Source: JBBDXA01 sp040902585 (GTDB lineage: Bacteria; Planctomycetota; Phycisphaerae; Phycisphaerales; Phycisphaeraceae). Taken from it: a stretch of 31,289 nucleotides of DNA. The stretch spans positions 1 through 31,289 of the forward strand of contig JBBDXA010000118.1 in NCBI GenBank assembly GCA_040902585.1. The letters are read 5' to 3'. Numbering within the stretch: position 1 is the first letter of the stretch; every line of letters begins with the position of its first letter. Under the pieces are notes generated by a model. That model searched no databases. It saw only the letters and a list, made by a program, of their open reading frames with translations, and had not been told where the DNA came from. A program made the translations under genes and the position numbers. Below, one piece after another: positions 7,890 through 15,456 of this stretch.

Positions 7890-7916
7890 TTGTCGTGGCT
7901 GCCTTTCGCCTACAAT
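7890..7916 (+). promoter_or_regulatory. Candidate sigma-70 promoter, leaderless start
   Basis: TTGTCG (7890-7895) and TACAAT (7911-7916) are separated by 15 bases, shorter than the usual 17. The -10 box ends six bases before ATG 7923, so the predicted start of transcription falls at or next to the start codon. No Shine-Dalgarno motif is present. Confidence 0.4.
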
Positions 7917-7922
7917 CGTGGC

Positions 7923-10900
7923 ATGAAGACTCCACGCCTGTCCGTCACTTTCTTCATGCTCCTCGCCGGCTTCAGTTCACTTCCGCCGGCCCTTGCCCAA
8001 TCAGGCGATTCCACCCCCGTCTACATCGAAGACTCGCCCGATGCGGACGAGCAGGTCAAGCAGGCGCAGCATCTGCTGGAACAGAAGCGGTACACCGAGG
8101 CGGCTGCGCAGTTTCAGAAGATCGCGCAGGAGTATTCGCGCAAGCTGATGAAGTGGGAAGAGCCGGTGTACTTCGATGTGCCGCGCTGGGTGCGCATGAC
8201 GATCGCGCAGGATGCGCCGCTGCTGGAGGCGTATCGCAAGCTGTTCGAACCGACGGCGGCGCGAGGCCTCGACGAAGCCATGAAGCCGATGCCTGATCTG
8301 GCGCGGCTCACGCAGGTGGGGGAAACGTATTACCTGTGTGAATCCGGTCTGGAGGCGACGCTTGCCGCCGCGTGTCTGTTGCTTGAATCGGCGCGCTGGG
8401 CCGAGGCGGTCAAGGCATTGGATGATCTGGGCGATCATCCCGACCTTGCCGCGCACCAGCCGCGCTGGCACATGCTCCAGGCCGCCGCGGGACTCTACAG
8501 CGGCGACGAAGATCGGCTCGCTGCGCATCGGACCGCGCTGAAGGATGCGGCTCAGACCGCGCTGGTGGCGAAGATTGATGAACTGAAAGCAGGGCGCCAG
8601 GCGACGGCCGTCGATCCTGTCCTTTCCGCGCTGCGTCCGTTGCCATCGGTGACCTCGCCCGATCCCTTGGGCAAGCCGCTTTATGTGCGCGAGGCTCAGG
8701 GCGAAGCGGATGAGACGCGCACGGTGATCACGATCGATGGTGTGCGCCGGATTCAGTCTGATCCGGAGCATTTCGTCCTGCCGACGGTCGTGGGCGAGAC
8801 GATCTACATCAATACGGGGCAGACGCTGCGTGCGATGGATCGCAGTTCGCTGTCGGATGTCTGGAATCAGCCGTACGTTCCGACGATGGCCGACGGGAGC
8901 ACGGTGGATCGCTTCGCCTTGACGCGCGGGCAGTCCAAGGGCGACCAGCGCGGCGTGCTGGTGCAGGGTGACTACGCCGTCGCGGTGATGGGCCGCGGTT
9001 CGATGGTGAGCCGCGGGCCCTGGGTTTCGACCACGCCTGAGACGGTGATCGCCTGCGTCAACCGCGGCGATGGCAAACTTCTTTGGCGCCGGAGTGCTTT
9101 CGATCTCGATGAGACATTGGGAGCGGCGTTCTTCCACGGGACGCCTGTCGGCGAAGGCGGCATCGTGTTCGCCCTGATCCGTCGGACGCAGAACGCGGGC
9201 TTTCGCGATGCGTTTGTCGCGGCGATCGATCTGAAGAACGGTTCGCTCCTGTGGCGCAGGCATATTTCAAGCTGCACGCTGCGCTATCCCCTGCGCGGTT
9301 ATGAACAGCTTCTGCTCGCGGGCGGCCGGCTCTTCGTGGCGGATCACCTGGGCGCGATCGCCTGCCTGGACAGCCGCACCGGTGCCATGCTGTGGCTGCA
9401 CAAAATGAGCGATCTGAAGTTGAGCGAGAACGGCCCCAGCAGCATGAACGAAGCGCCCTGGCAGATCAGTCCGCCGGTGCTGATCAAGGCCGGCCTGCTC
9501 ACGCCGCCGTTGGAAGCGAAGAACACGGCCATTCTGCTCGACCCGCGCACCGGGAAGAAACTTCAGGACATCGACGTGGCTGCGATCTGCGGCGCGGCGT
9601 ACCTGATGGAAGCGGGAGGCGATCTTCTGTGCATCGGTTCGACGATCCAGCTTCGCGACGGCAAGACGCTCGAAGTGAAATGGGAGCACAAACTCGGCGA
9701 ATCGACGCCGCCTACAGGTCGCGCCGCGGTCACCGCCGACCGCGTGCTCGTTCCTTCCGATGGCAAGCTCATCACGCTGAATCTCGTTGATGGAAAGAAG
9801 CTGAGCGAATCGCAGATGGATGTGTCAGGCAATGTGATGGCACTGGATGGCCAGGTACTCGTCACCAGCGGCGCGACCGTCCGCAGCTACATGACCTGGC
9901 CCGTGGTGTATGCGAATCTGACCTCGCGCATCCGCAGGGAGCCGACCGATGCCCGCGCCGGCCTGGCGCTGGCGAACGCGGCGATCGCTTCGTCGCGCAA
10001 CGCTGAAGCGCTGGAAGGCGTGGATCATGTCGTGGCGGTGCTGCGGCATCGCGCCATCACCCGGCCCGATGGCGTTCGCGCGGAAGCGGATGACGTTCAC
10101 GCCGAACTCTTCCAGCAGCTCCTGCGGCTGGTCGACAGCACGCTGACGCCCGACGCCAAGCTGCGCGGCGAGATCTTCGAACGCATCGCCAAAGCCACGG
10201 TCACGGCCCGCGATCAGACGCAATATCACCTGGCCTTCGGCGGACACCTGATCGAAGTGGACTGGCCCAAGGAGATGCGCCTGGAACGCTGGCGCGAAGC
10301 GACCCGGCAGTTTCAGACTGTGCTGGAAAGCCCCGTGCTGGCGTCGCAGCTTGTCCCGCGCAGCGGAAGCTGGCAGCAGGCGGGTTTGGAAGCACGCATG
10401 CGACTGGTGGTGATGATCGAGAAGCTCGGCCGCGAGGTGTACCAGGAATACGACGACCGCGCGGCTGAACAGTTCGAGCGTCTCGCGCGCGGCGGCGAAC
10501 CTGATGCCACCGCCATCATCGAACTCGCCCGCAAGTATCCGCTGGCCAGGAGCGCGCCGACGATGCTGCTGACCGCAGGGGAGCAGCTTGCGAAGATCGG
10601 CCGGCATGTCGATGCCATCACGCAGCTTCGCCGCGCCTATCGCGAGAAGCCCGCCGCTGCGATTCAAGGTCGCGTCATCGGACAACTCGCGCAGTCGTAC
10701 GTCCAGCTCGGCAAACCGCGCCGGGCGATGCAGTGGCTCCAGCGCGCCGAGCGCGAGAACGTGCAACCCATCCGCGAAGGCAAGGCGATTGCGACCCGGC
10801 AATGGATGGCGGAACTGGGCGACAACGCGGTCACCGGCGCGGGCGTGTTGCCGGTGATGTCGGCGGATCTCGGCAAGCCGGTGCTGATCGAAGGTCGCCT

Positions 10901-12353
10901 GATGACGCCGGCGTTTCAGCCGCGCGATCAGTGGCCGCTGGATCGGATCATCACGTCGAACCATGACATGGTTCAGCTTCGCGGCGGCCCTTCGCTGGAC
11001 AAGGTCTGGGAAGTGAACGTCGAGGCCGGGCTGGAGATGCTGTGGATCAACGAAACCGCCGCGGTCTTCTGGCACGAACCGACGCGACGCCTGCTGGCGC
11101 TGGACATGCGCACCGGCAAGCGGCTGTGGACCGATGTGAAAGCGGAGGCGGTGTTCAAGGACATGATGGGCGGCCTGCCCGGACCGCGCGCTCAGGTGGC
11201 CGTGGATGACAATCCCTTCGCGCCTCGCCGCGCGGGCATGCGCGTCATCGTGCGCGATGGCCGCGTCATCGACCTGGGCGATGGCCCGGCGGCACTCGCT
11301 GATGATGGCTGGATGGCCCGCAACCGCGGGCTCTTTACCCTCACCGTCCAGGGCCGGCCCCTGCTCGCCGAAAGCCTCTTCGCCGAGCGGCCTATTCGCC
11401 TCATGATCAGCGACTCGATCATCTGCATGGCCGACAGCACCGGGCGCGTCGTCGGCATCGACATCGACAACGGCCAGATTCTCTGGCGCTTCATCTGCCC
11501 CTTCGATCGCCTCGAACACATCGCCATGGGCGGCGAATCCATCGCCCTGGCCGGTGCCATTCGCCCGCTCGCTGGTGAGCCTGCCTACGTCATCACCACC
11601 ATCGATGCCCTCACCGGCGATCTGCTCACGCAGGTCGAACCGCCCGGCCCGCTCATGTGGGTCGGCCTCAGCGACGCGGGCAACCTCATGTACGTCAGCG
11701 ACAGCACCGACCCGCGCGTCAGGCCACGCATCTCCGTGCATCAACTGCCCGACGGCGGCCTGCAATGGCGCGGCGATCTTCCGCTGAATCGCCTCAGCGC
11801 CATCGGGCAGTCAGGCGATGCGGTCATCATCCTGGGCGATCGCGGGGATGTCGTCATCGCCGACACCCTCAACCGCAAAGTCCGCGGCGTGGCGGCGGGC
11901 TTCGCCCTGGACCGCGGCGAACCGGTGGATCTGTTCACCGCCGGCGACATGTGGCACCTGCTCAGTCCGCGGCAGAGCATCGCCCTCGCCGCTGACTTCG
12001 CCACGCGCTGGCACGATGGGCTCGATGAAGCATCAGGCGAGCGGGTCACCCAACTGGTCAGCCGCGATCACGTCCTCATCATCACCTTGCCGACGGATGC
12101 CAGCATGATCGCGCAACTTCGCCGCAGGCTGGAGTTCCAGGGATTGCCCAATCCCAGGCTGGAGAATGATCTGCCCGTGATCTTCAACCTGTCGTTCCTG
12201 AACCGGCGCACCGGCCTGATTGAAAACGAGTTCCACCTGCCGCTGAGCAGCGGACGCCTGGACCCGGTGCGGTCGATGCTGCTGACGCATCGCGTGGTGT
12301 TCGGCGTGGGGGCGCAGACGATCGTGATTCCGGATCGCACGCTGGGGAATTGA
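7923..12353 (+). CDS. Large secreted PQQ-like beta-propeller / TPR protein
   Basis: A 1476-residue protein with a cleavable-looking signal peptide (residues 1-26, ending PPALAQ). After a helical TPR-like segment, blades of a PQQ/BamB-like propeller carry the recurrent pattern G-x-x-L-W: GKLLWRRSAF, NGSLLWRRHIS, TGAMLWLHKM. A central helical, TPR-like region follows (about residues 670-980). A second propeller contains TGKRLWTDVK, NGQILWRFIC and GGLQWRGDL. No catalytic residues were identified; a scaffold or ligand-binding role in the envelope is likely. ATG 7923 starts the signal peptide; an in-frame start at 7890 would add a non-signal extension. Placement behind the acyltransferase operon may or may not be functional because it seems to have its own promoter. 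Confidence 0.8.
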   Translation: MKTPRLSVTFFMLLAGFSSLPPALAQSGDSTPVYIEDSPDADEQVKQAQHLLEQKRYTEAAAQFQKIAQEYSRKLMKWEEPVYFDVPRWVRMTIAQDAPLLEAYRKLFEPTAARGLDEAMKPMPDLARLTQVGETYYLCESGLEATLAAACLLLESARWAEAVKALDDLGDHPDLAAHQPRWHMLQAAAGLYSGDEDRLAAHRTALKDAAQTALVAKIDELKAGRQATAVDPVLSALRPLPSVTSPDPLGKPLYVREAQGEADETRTVITIDGVRRIQSDPEHFVLPTVVGETIYINTGQTLRAMDRSSLSDVWNQPYVPTMADGSTVDRFALTRGQSKGDQRGVLVQGDYAVAVMGRGSMVSRGPWVSTTPETVIACVNRGDGKLLWRRSAFDLDETLGAAFFHGTPVGEGGIVFALIRRTQNAGFRDAFVAAIDLKNGSLLWRRHISSCTLRYPLRGYEQLLLAGGRLFVADHLGAIACLDSRTGAMLWLHKMSDLKLSENGPSSMNEAPWQISPPVLIKAGLLTPPLEAKNTAILLDPRTGKKLQDIDVAAICGAAYLMEAGGDLLCIGSTIQLRDGKTLEVKWEHKLGESTPPTGRAAVTADRVLVPSDGKLITLNLVDGKKLSESQMDVSGNVMALDGQVLVTSGATVRSYMTWPVVYANLTSRIRREPTDARAGLALANAAIASSRNAEALEGVDHVVAVLRHRAITRPDGVRAEADDVHAELFQQLLRLVDSTLTPDAKLRGEIFERIAKATVTARDQTQYHLAFGGHLIEVDWPKEMRLERWREATRQFQTVLESPVLASQLVPRSGSWQQAGLEARMRLVVMIEKLGREVYQEYDDRAAEQFERLARGGEPDATAIIELARKYPLARSAPTMLLTAGEQLAKIGRHVDAITQLRRAYREKPAAAIQGRVIGQLAQSYVQLGKPRRAMQWLQRAERENVQPIREGKAIATRQWMAELGDNAVTGAGVLPVMSADLGKPVLIEGRLMTPAFQPRDQWPLDRIITSNHDMVQLRGGPSLDKVWEVNVEAGLEMLWINETAAVFWHEPTRRLLALDMRTGKRLWTDVKAEAVFKDMMGGLPGPRAQVAVDDNPFAPRRAGMRVIVRDGRVIDLGDGPAALADDGWMARNRGLFTLTVQGRPLLAESLFAERPIRLMISDSIICMADSTGRVVGIDIDNGQILWRFICPFDRLEHIAMGGESIALAGAIRPLAGEPAYVITTIDALTGDLLTQVEPPGPLMWVGLSDAGNLMYVSDSTDPRVRPRISVHQLPDGGLQWRGDLPLNRLSAIGQSGDAVIILGDRGDVVIADTLNRKVRGVAAGFALDRGEPVDLFTAGDMWHLLSPRQSIALAADFATRWHDGLDEASGERVTQLVSRDHVLIITLPTDASMIAQLRRRLEFQGLPNPRLENDLPVIFNLSFLNRRTGLIENEFHLPLSSGRLDPVRSMLLTHRVVFGVGAQTIVIPDRTLGN

Positions 12354-12397
12354 ACTGAGGTTCATCCGGATCATGCGTACCCGGCTTGCCTGGTTCC

Positions 12398-12598
12398 CGC
12401 CCCGATAGGGGCGCAAGTGTGTAGCCACGGGTGGAGCGACGCTGCTCTGAGCGCCGCGCAACCCGTGGGGAACGGACGAGCGCAGTCCCTCGCCCCGGCA
12501 GGGGCGATAGCGGCGTGCGAACTTCGATCGCGGCACTTTCGGCACCACTGTCGCCCCTGCCGGGGCGGAAAAGCACCACCCTGCCGGGATGGTGCTCC
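12398..12598. repeat. Cluster of palindromic intergenic repeats
   Basis: The gap between convergent genes holds nested palindromes: CGCCCC-GATA-GGGGCG (12398-12413), CCACGGGT (12425-12432) pairing with ACCCGTGG (12461-12468), TCGCCCC-GGCA-GGGGCGA (12490-12507), and its inverted near-copy at 12551-12568. A 27-bp palindrome at 12572-12598 also occurs near 19.5 kb. The cluster resembles a REP/BIME-type mosaic and may act as a bidirectional transcription end. Confidence 0.7.
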
Positions 12599-12620
12599 AG
12601 ACTGCACTCGTCATATAACT

Positions 12621-13307
12621 TCACGCCGACTGTCGTATGCTCAATGGTTGCATCGCAGCCGCGCCTTTGCCGATCATGCGCGGCCTGCGCTGAAGCACGG
12701 CGCGAATGCTGGTGGGCACCGTGTTGACCCCGTTGGACTGAACAGCTTCCGTCAGTTCCTGTTCCTCGGCAGGCAATTCTTCCGCAGACTCATGGCGTAT
12801 CACGCCGAGCGAAGGGGCGGGTTCGTGTGCCTGCTCTTCGTGTGAAGTCTCCTCCGAAACCGCCGCGATCGCCGGCTCATTCTGTTTAGGTGGTCCTTCA
12901 ACATCATCTTCCCCAACAGCAGGCTTGCCCGTCAGTCTCTCATCAAGCTGCGCCCACGCCGGCGCTTCCGCCAGCGCCTCAGGGCCGACGAAGACTTCCG
13001 CGCGAAGCGTCGCGCCCTTGGCGGTGAGCAGGCGGGTGCTGTAGATGCGGCCGGTGACGTGTGCCCCGGCGATGACCGCCACGCCCTGTTCGCCGACGAT
13101 GTCGCCATCGATGGTGCCGCTGATACGCGCCGCCCCCGCGCGGATGCGGCCGTTCATTCGCCCGGCCTCGCGCACTTCCAGCGTGCCGTCAACGAGAATG
13201 AGGCCATTGCATTCGCAATCGACCTGGAGATCGCCGCGAATGTAAAGGTGGCCGTTGAAACGGCATTGCGGGCCGAGCACGGTTCTGGAGTTGGAAGGTT
13301 CAGACAT
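12621..13307 (-). CDS. Bactofilin family cytoskeletal protein
   Basis: A 228-residue protein. Residues about 10-110 form the bactofilin right-handed beta-helix core, with glycine-spaced short strands such as FNGHLYIRGDLQVDCECNG, GRIRAGAARISGTIDGDIVG and AHVTGRIYSTRLL. The family polymerises without nucleotide into filaments that localise envelope enzymes. The C-terminal half is acidic, low complexity and probably disordered, ending in a basic tail (RRPRMIGKG). ATG 13307 has a good Shine-Dalgarno site (GAGGTG) about seven bases upstream. It is divergent from the uracil-DNA glycosylase gene across a 143-bp intergenic region. Confidence 0.85.
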   Translation of the reverse strand: MSEPSNSRTVLGPQCRFNGHLYIRGDLQVDCECNGLILVDGTLEVREAGRMNGRIRAGAARISGTIDGDIVGEQGVAVIAGAHVTGRIYSTRLLTAKGATLRAEVFVGPEALAEAPAWAQLDERLTGKPAVGEDDVEGPPKQNEPAIAAVSEETSHEEQAHEPAPSLGVIRHESAEELPAEEQELTEAVQSNGVNTVPTSIRAVLQRRPRMIGKGAAAMQPLSIRQSA

Positions 13308-13411
13308 CCTTGTCGCACCTCGTTAAGAAGGTCTCTCCACCGTTATCAGCATCGGCAGGGCGGGGCGATTTTCTTGTAAAACATGGCGCGGAATCTGCGA
13401 AAATCAGGCAT

Positions 13412-13440
13412 TTACCCCGATCGGTCATGGGCGTTATCCT
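13412..13440 (+). promoter_or_regulatory. Possible promoter of the uracil-DNA glycosylase gene
   Basis: TTACCC (13412-13417) and TATCCT (13435-13440) are spaced by 17 bases. Matches to consensus are only 3/6 and 4/6. The predicted transcript would start a few bases before ATG 13451. Confidence 0.25.
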
Positions 13441-13450
13441 ATGGAGCATC

Positions 13451-14347
13451 ATGGACGACGCACGCTTGCAACGCATTCTCAGGCAACACGTGGAGACCGA
13501 TCGCCTGCTGGGCATCGAGTCGGTGCCGGTGGGCGAGGGGACTGGGCCGATCTCAAATCTCCCATCTCAAATCTCAAGTTCCTCGCCGCCACTGCCGGCC
13601 TCTTCCCCCGCGCGGCCCCCATCTCCTGCAATGCCGGATCGCAATCTCGTCGGTCAGCCTGCGGCTCAGCAACCTGGGCCGATCATGACCGCGGGCGATG
13701 AACTGGGCAGCGAACTGCCGCAGCCGCCGACCTATCCGAAGGTGCTCACGAGCAAGGAAAAGAAAAGGACGCTGGAGGAGATGGACACGAATGAAGTCCG
13801 TCCGTGCAACAAATGCGTCCTGTGCGAAACGCGCACGCAGACCGTCTTCGGCAACGGCGATCCGGATGCGAAGCTGCTGTTTATCGGCGAAGGCCCGGGC
13901 GAACAGGAAGATTTGCAGGGCGTGCCGTTCGTCGGCAAGGCGGGACAGAAGCTGACGGAGATGATCAAGGCGATGGGCCTGTCGCGCGAGACGGTGTTCA
14001 TCGCCAACGTGGTGAAGTGTCGCCCGCCCGGCAACCGCACGCCGTTGACCGGCGAGATCGAAGCCTGCTGGGATTACCTGCTCCGGCAGATCGCCACGAT
14101 TCAGCCACACGTCATCGTCACACTCGGCGGCCCGGCTACCAAGACGCTTCTGCAAACGCAGCGCGGCATCACTTCCATCCGCGGCATCTGGCATCATTTC
14201 AACGGCCTCAAACCGCAGGGCCCCGCCGTGCCCGTGATGCCCACCTTTCACCCGGCCTATCTCCTCCGCGCCTACACGCCGGAGAATCGCAAGAAGGTGT
14301 GGTCCGATCTTCAGGCGGTGATGAAGCTGCTTCAGACGCACAAGTAA
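13451..14347 (+). CDS. Type-4/5-like uracil-DNA glycosylase (Fe-S)
   Basis: A 298-residue DNA-repair enzyme that removes uracil from DNA. Motif A is GEGPGEQEDLQGVPFVGKAG and motif B contains FHPAYLLR. Cysteines of the CxxC pair (CNKCVLC region) plus C in VVKCRPPGNR fit the [4Fe-4S] family-4 enzymes; motif A with GEQED is the family-4 form. About 110 N-terminal residues precede the catalytic domain; they are proline-rich and probably disordered. This region contains a heptamer array (residues 34-43), unlike compact family-4 enzymes of about 200 residues. ATG 13451 is preferred, with GGAG at 13443-13446; the frame is open upstream to 13310 but that part would overlap the intergenic region shared with the bactofilin gene. 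Confidence 0.88.
   Translation: MDDARLQRILRQHVETDRLLGIESVPVGEGTGPISNLPSQISSSSPPLPASSPARPPSPAMPDRNLVGQPAAQQPGPIMTAGDELGSELPQPPTYPKVLTSKEKKRTLEEMDTNEVRPCNKCVLCETRTQTVFGNGDPDAKLLFIGEGPGEQEDLQGVPFVGKAGQKLTEMIKAMGLSRETVFIANVVKCRPPGNRTPLTGEIEACWDYLLRQIATIQPHVIVTLGGPATKTLLQTQRGITSIRGIWHHFNGLKPQGPAVPVMPTFHPAYLLRAYTPENRKKVWSDLQAVMKLLQTHK
13550..13577. repeat. Intragenic heptamer array (ATCTCAA type)
   Basis: Four units, ATCTCAA, ATCTCCC, ATCTCAA and ATCTCAA, lie in exact 7-nt register within the disordered N-terminal region of the uracil-DNA glycosylase. The same subfamily is seen at 4035-4062. Confidence 0.7.
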
Positions 14348-14383
14348 ACCATAATTTCGGCCCCTCCAGGGCGGAGATGTGAC

Positions 14384-14722
14384 ATGTTTAAGAAGCATAT
14401 GTTTGTAGTGCTTACTGCCTTCGGTCTCCTCCTGCTCCTGGTGTTCTACTGGAGACCAATTGACGCAGTTGCTGTAAAACGGCGGCTAGATCGTTGTCAG
14501 ACAAGTCAGGAAGAGGAAGCGGTTTTTCGGTCTCTTCATGCAACGGCGGTAGGGTATGGTGTGGAGTTGTTCGACAATCAAGGTCAGGAGTTGGATAATG
14601 GCGAGTACAAGCGGGCAACTCGAATTGTAATAATTTGGCCCGGCGACCCAAGCATCGAGGGTACAAGAATTGAACATGACGCCATTGACGCAAGTAATTT
14701 AATTCTATTGATTGGAGAATAG
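14384..14722 (+). CDS. Small membrane-anchored protein of unknown function
   Basis: A 112-residue protein with one N-terminal hydrophobic helix (MFVVLTAFGLLLLLVFYW) behind a short basic tip, then a soluble domain of about 85 residues that includes RATRIVIIWPGDPSIEG. GGAG lies shortly upstream of ATG 14384. Base composition is clearly more AT-rich than in neighbouring genes, which suggests recent acquisition. I do not recognise the family. The gene starts 36 bases after the glycosylase stop, so co-transcription is possible. Confidence 0.6.
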   Translation: MFKKHMFVVLTAFGLLLLLVFYWRPIDAVAVKRRLDRCQTSQEEEAVFRSLHATAVGYGVELFDNQGQELDNGEYKRATRIVIIWPGDPSIEGTRIEHDAIDASNLILLIGE

Positions 14723-15128
14723 ATCCCACAAGTTCCTATTGGCCCCCTCCGAGCCGCTTGCGGCTTAGCACCGGCCTCCGGCGTCATCGGCACCACCGCT
14801 CAATCCTTCGAGAACGACGGCCTCTCGCGCCGAACCTTCTCGTCATTTCAACCCGCGCCCTTTTGCGAATCGCCCCTGCAAGTGACCGCGCCCGCGTTGG
14901 CTTACATCAACCATCCAACTGAACATCGTTCCGTCCCATAACTTCCAATCGTCTACGCGCGAATTCCCTGTTTCGCGAAGCTTTCAGCAAGTCCCGGATT
15001 GATCCTGTCGATGCGCTTCACAGGGGGCAGCCGCGCGGCGCTTTGTGTTTCAAGCGGCACCTTGGACCCGGTCGATAGCACACGGGGAGGCCGGCCCGAT
15101 AAGCGGTCGGCCCTTGTCCTGGAGCTTC
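14723..15128. other. Intergenic stretch without a convincing gene
   Basis: Short ORFs on either strand here lack ribosome sites and family features. It contains a small palindrome, AGCCGC-TT-GCGGCT at 14752-14765, next to a GC-rich CCGG-CCT-CCGG inverted repeat. A sigma-28-like -10 motif lies near the 3' end (separate entry). The rest shows nothing I can interpret. Confidence 0.5.
15076..15102 (+). promoter_or_regulatory. Sigma-28-like promoter candidate upstream of flagellar genes
   Basis: CCCGATAA (15095-15102) matches the flagellar sigma-28 -10 element GCCGATAA at 7 of 8 positions. The -35 side at the right distance (TAGC at 15076) is a poor match to TAAA. It precedes a small ORF and fliD. 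Function is inferred from context. Confidence 0.3.
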
Positions 15129-15329
15129 ATGATGGACAGGATGGCAGGCATCATCGAACGGGTGACCGACGAACGGGCCACGGCTCTCTATCGGCGTGCG
15201 ATCGCCCTGTGGGCGCAGGACACGCTGACAGGACCGCGAGGCATCGAATGGCCCGAGGACGAGCCGACCGCCGACTATCGCAACCGCGATTGGCGAGAGC
15301 TCTACAGCGGCAGTGTGTTGGATGATTGA
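15129..15329 (+). CDS. Small conserved-looking protein upstream of fliD, unknown
   Basis: A 66-residue acidic protein (MMDRMAGIIERVTDERATAL at its N-terminus) with a predicted helical first half and a tryptophan-containing acidic second half (EWPEDEPTADYRNRDWRELY). GGAG at 15121-15124 precedes ATG 15129 by four bases; ATG 15132 is the alternative. No family recognised. Position between a sigma-28-like motif and fliD suggests, weakly, a flagellar link. Confidence 0.45.
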   Translation: MMDRMAGIIERVTDERATALYRRAIALWAQDTLTGPRGIEWPEDEPTADYRNRDWRELYSGSVLDD

Positions 15330-15339
15330 GACAGAGCCG

Positions 15340-15454
15340 TCAGCGTTCAGCTTTCAGCTATAAGCCAGAACCGTTCGTCGGACACGAGTCCGACTGAAGT
15401 GGAAGGCGAAATCGACTCGATGCTGATAGCTGAAGGCTGAAAGCTGAAAGCTAT
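15340..15454. repeat. Inverted pair of heptamer arrays enclosing a perfect hairpin, before fliD
   Basis: Left array: CAGCGTT, CAGCTTT, CAGCTAT (15340-15360). Right array: GCTGATA, GCTGAAG, GCTGAAA, GCTGAAA, GCTATTC (from 15422). The inner 19 bases of the arms, 15342-15360 and 15426-15444, are reverse complements at 17 positions. Between them is a perfect stem-loop, GTCGGAC-ACGA-GTCCGAC (15377-15394). The right array runs directly into the fliD ATG, leaving no Shine-Dalgarno sequence. Confidence 0.75.
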
Positions 15455-15456
15455 TC

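Noticed and set aside
9825..11765. Long minus-strand open frame (646 codons) opposite the propeller gene
   Set aside because: Composition-driven antisense frame in GC-rich DNA; rich in Arg, His, Gly and Asp, no family features, and the opposite strand encodes a clear protein.
14412..14729. Minus-strand open frame of 105 codons opposite the small membrane protein
   Set aside because: The plus-strand frame has a ribosome site and a clear anchor helix; the minus-strand translation has neither.
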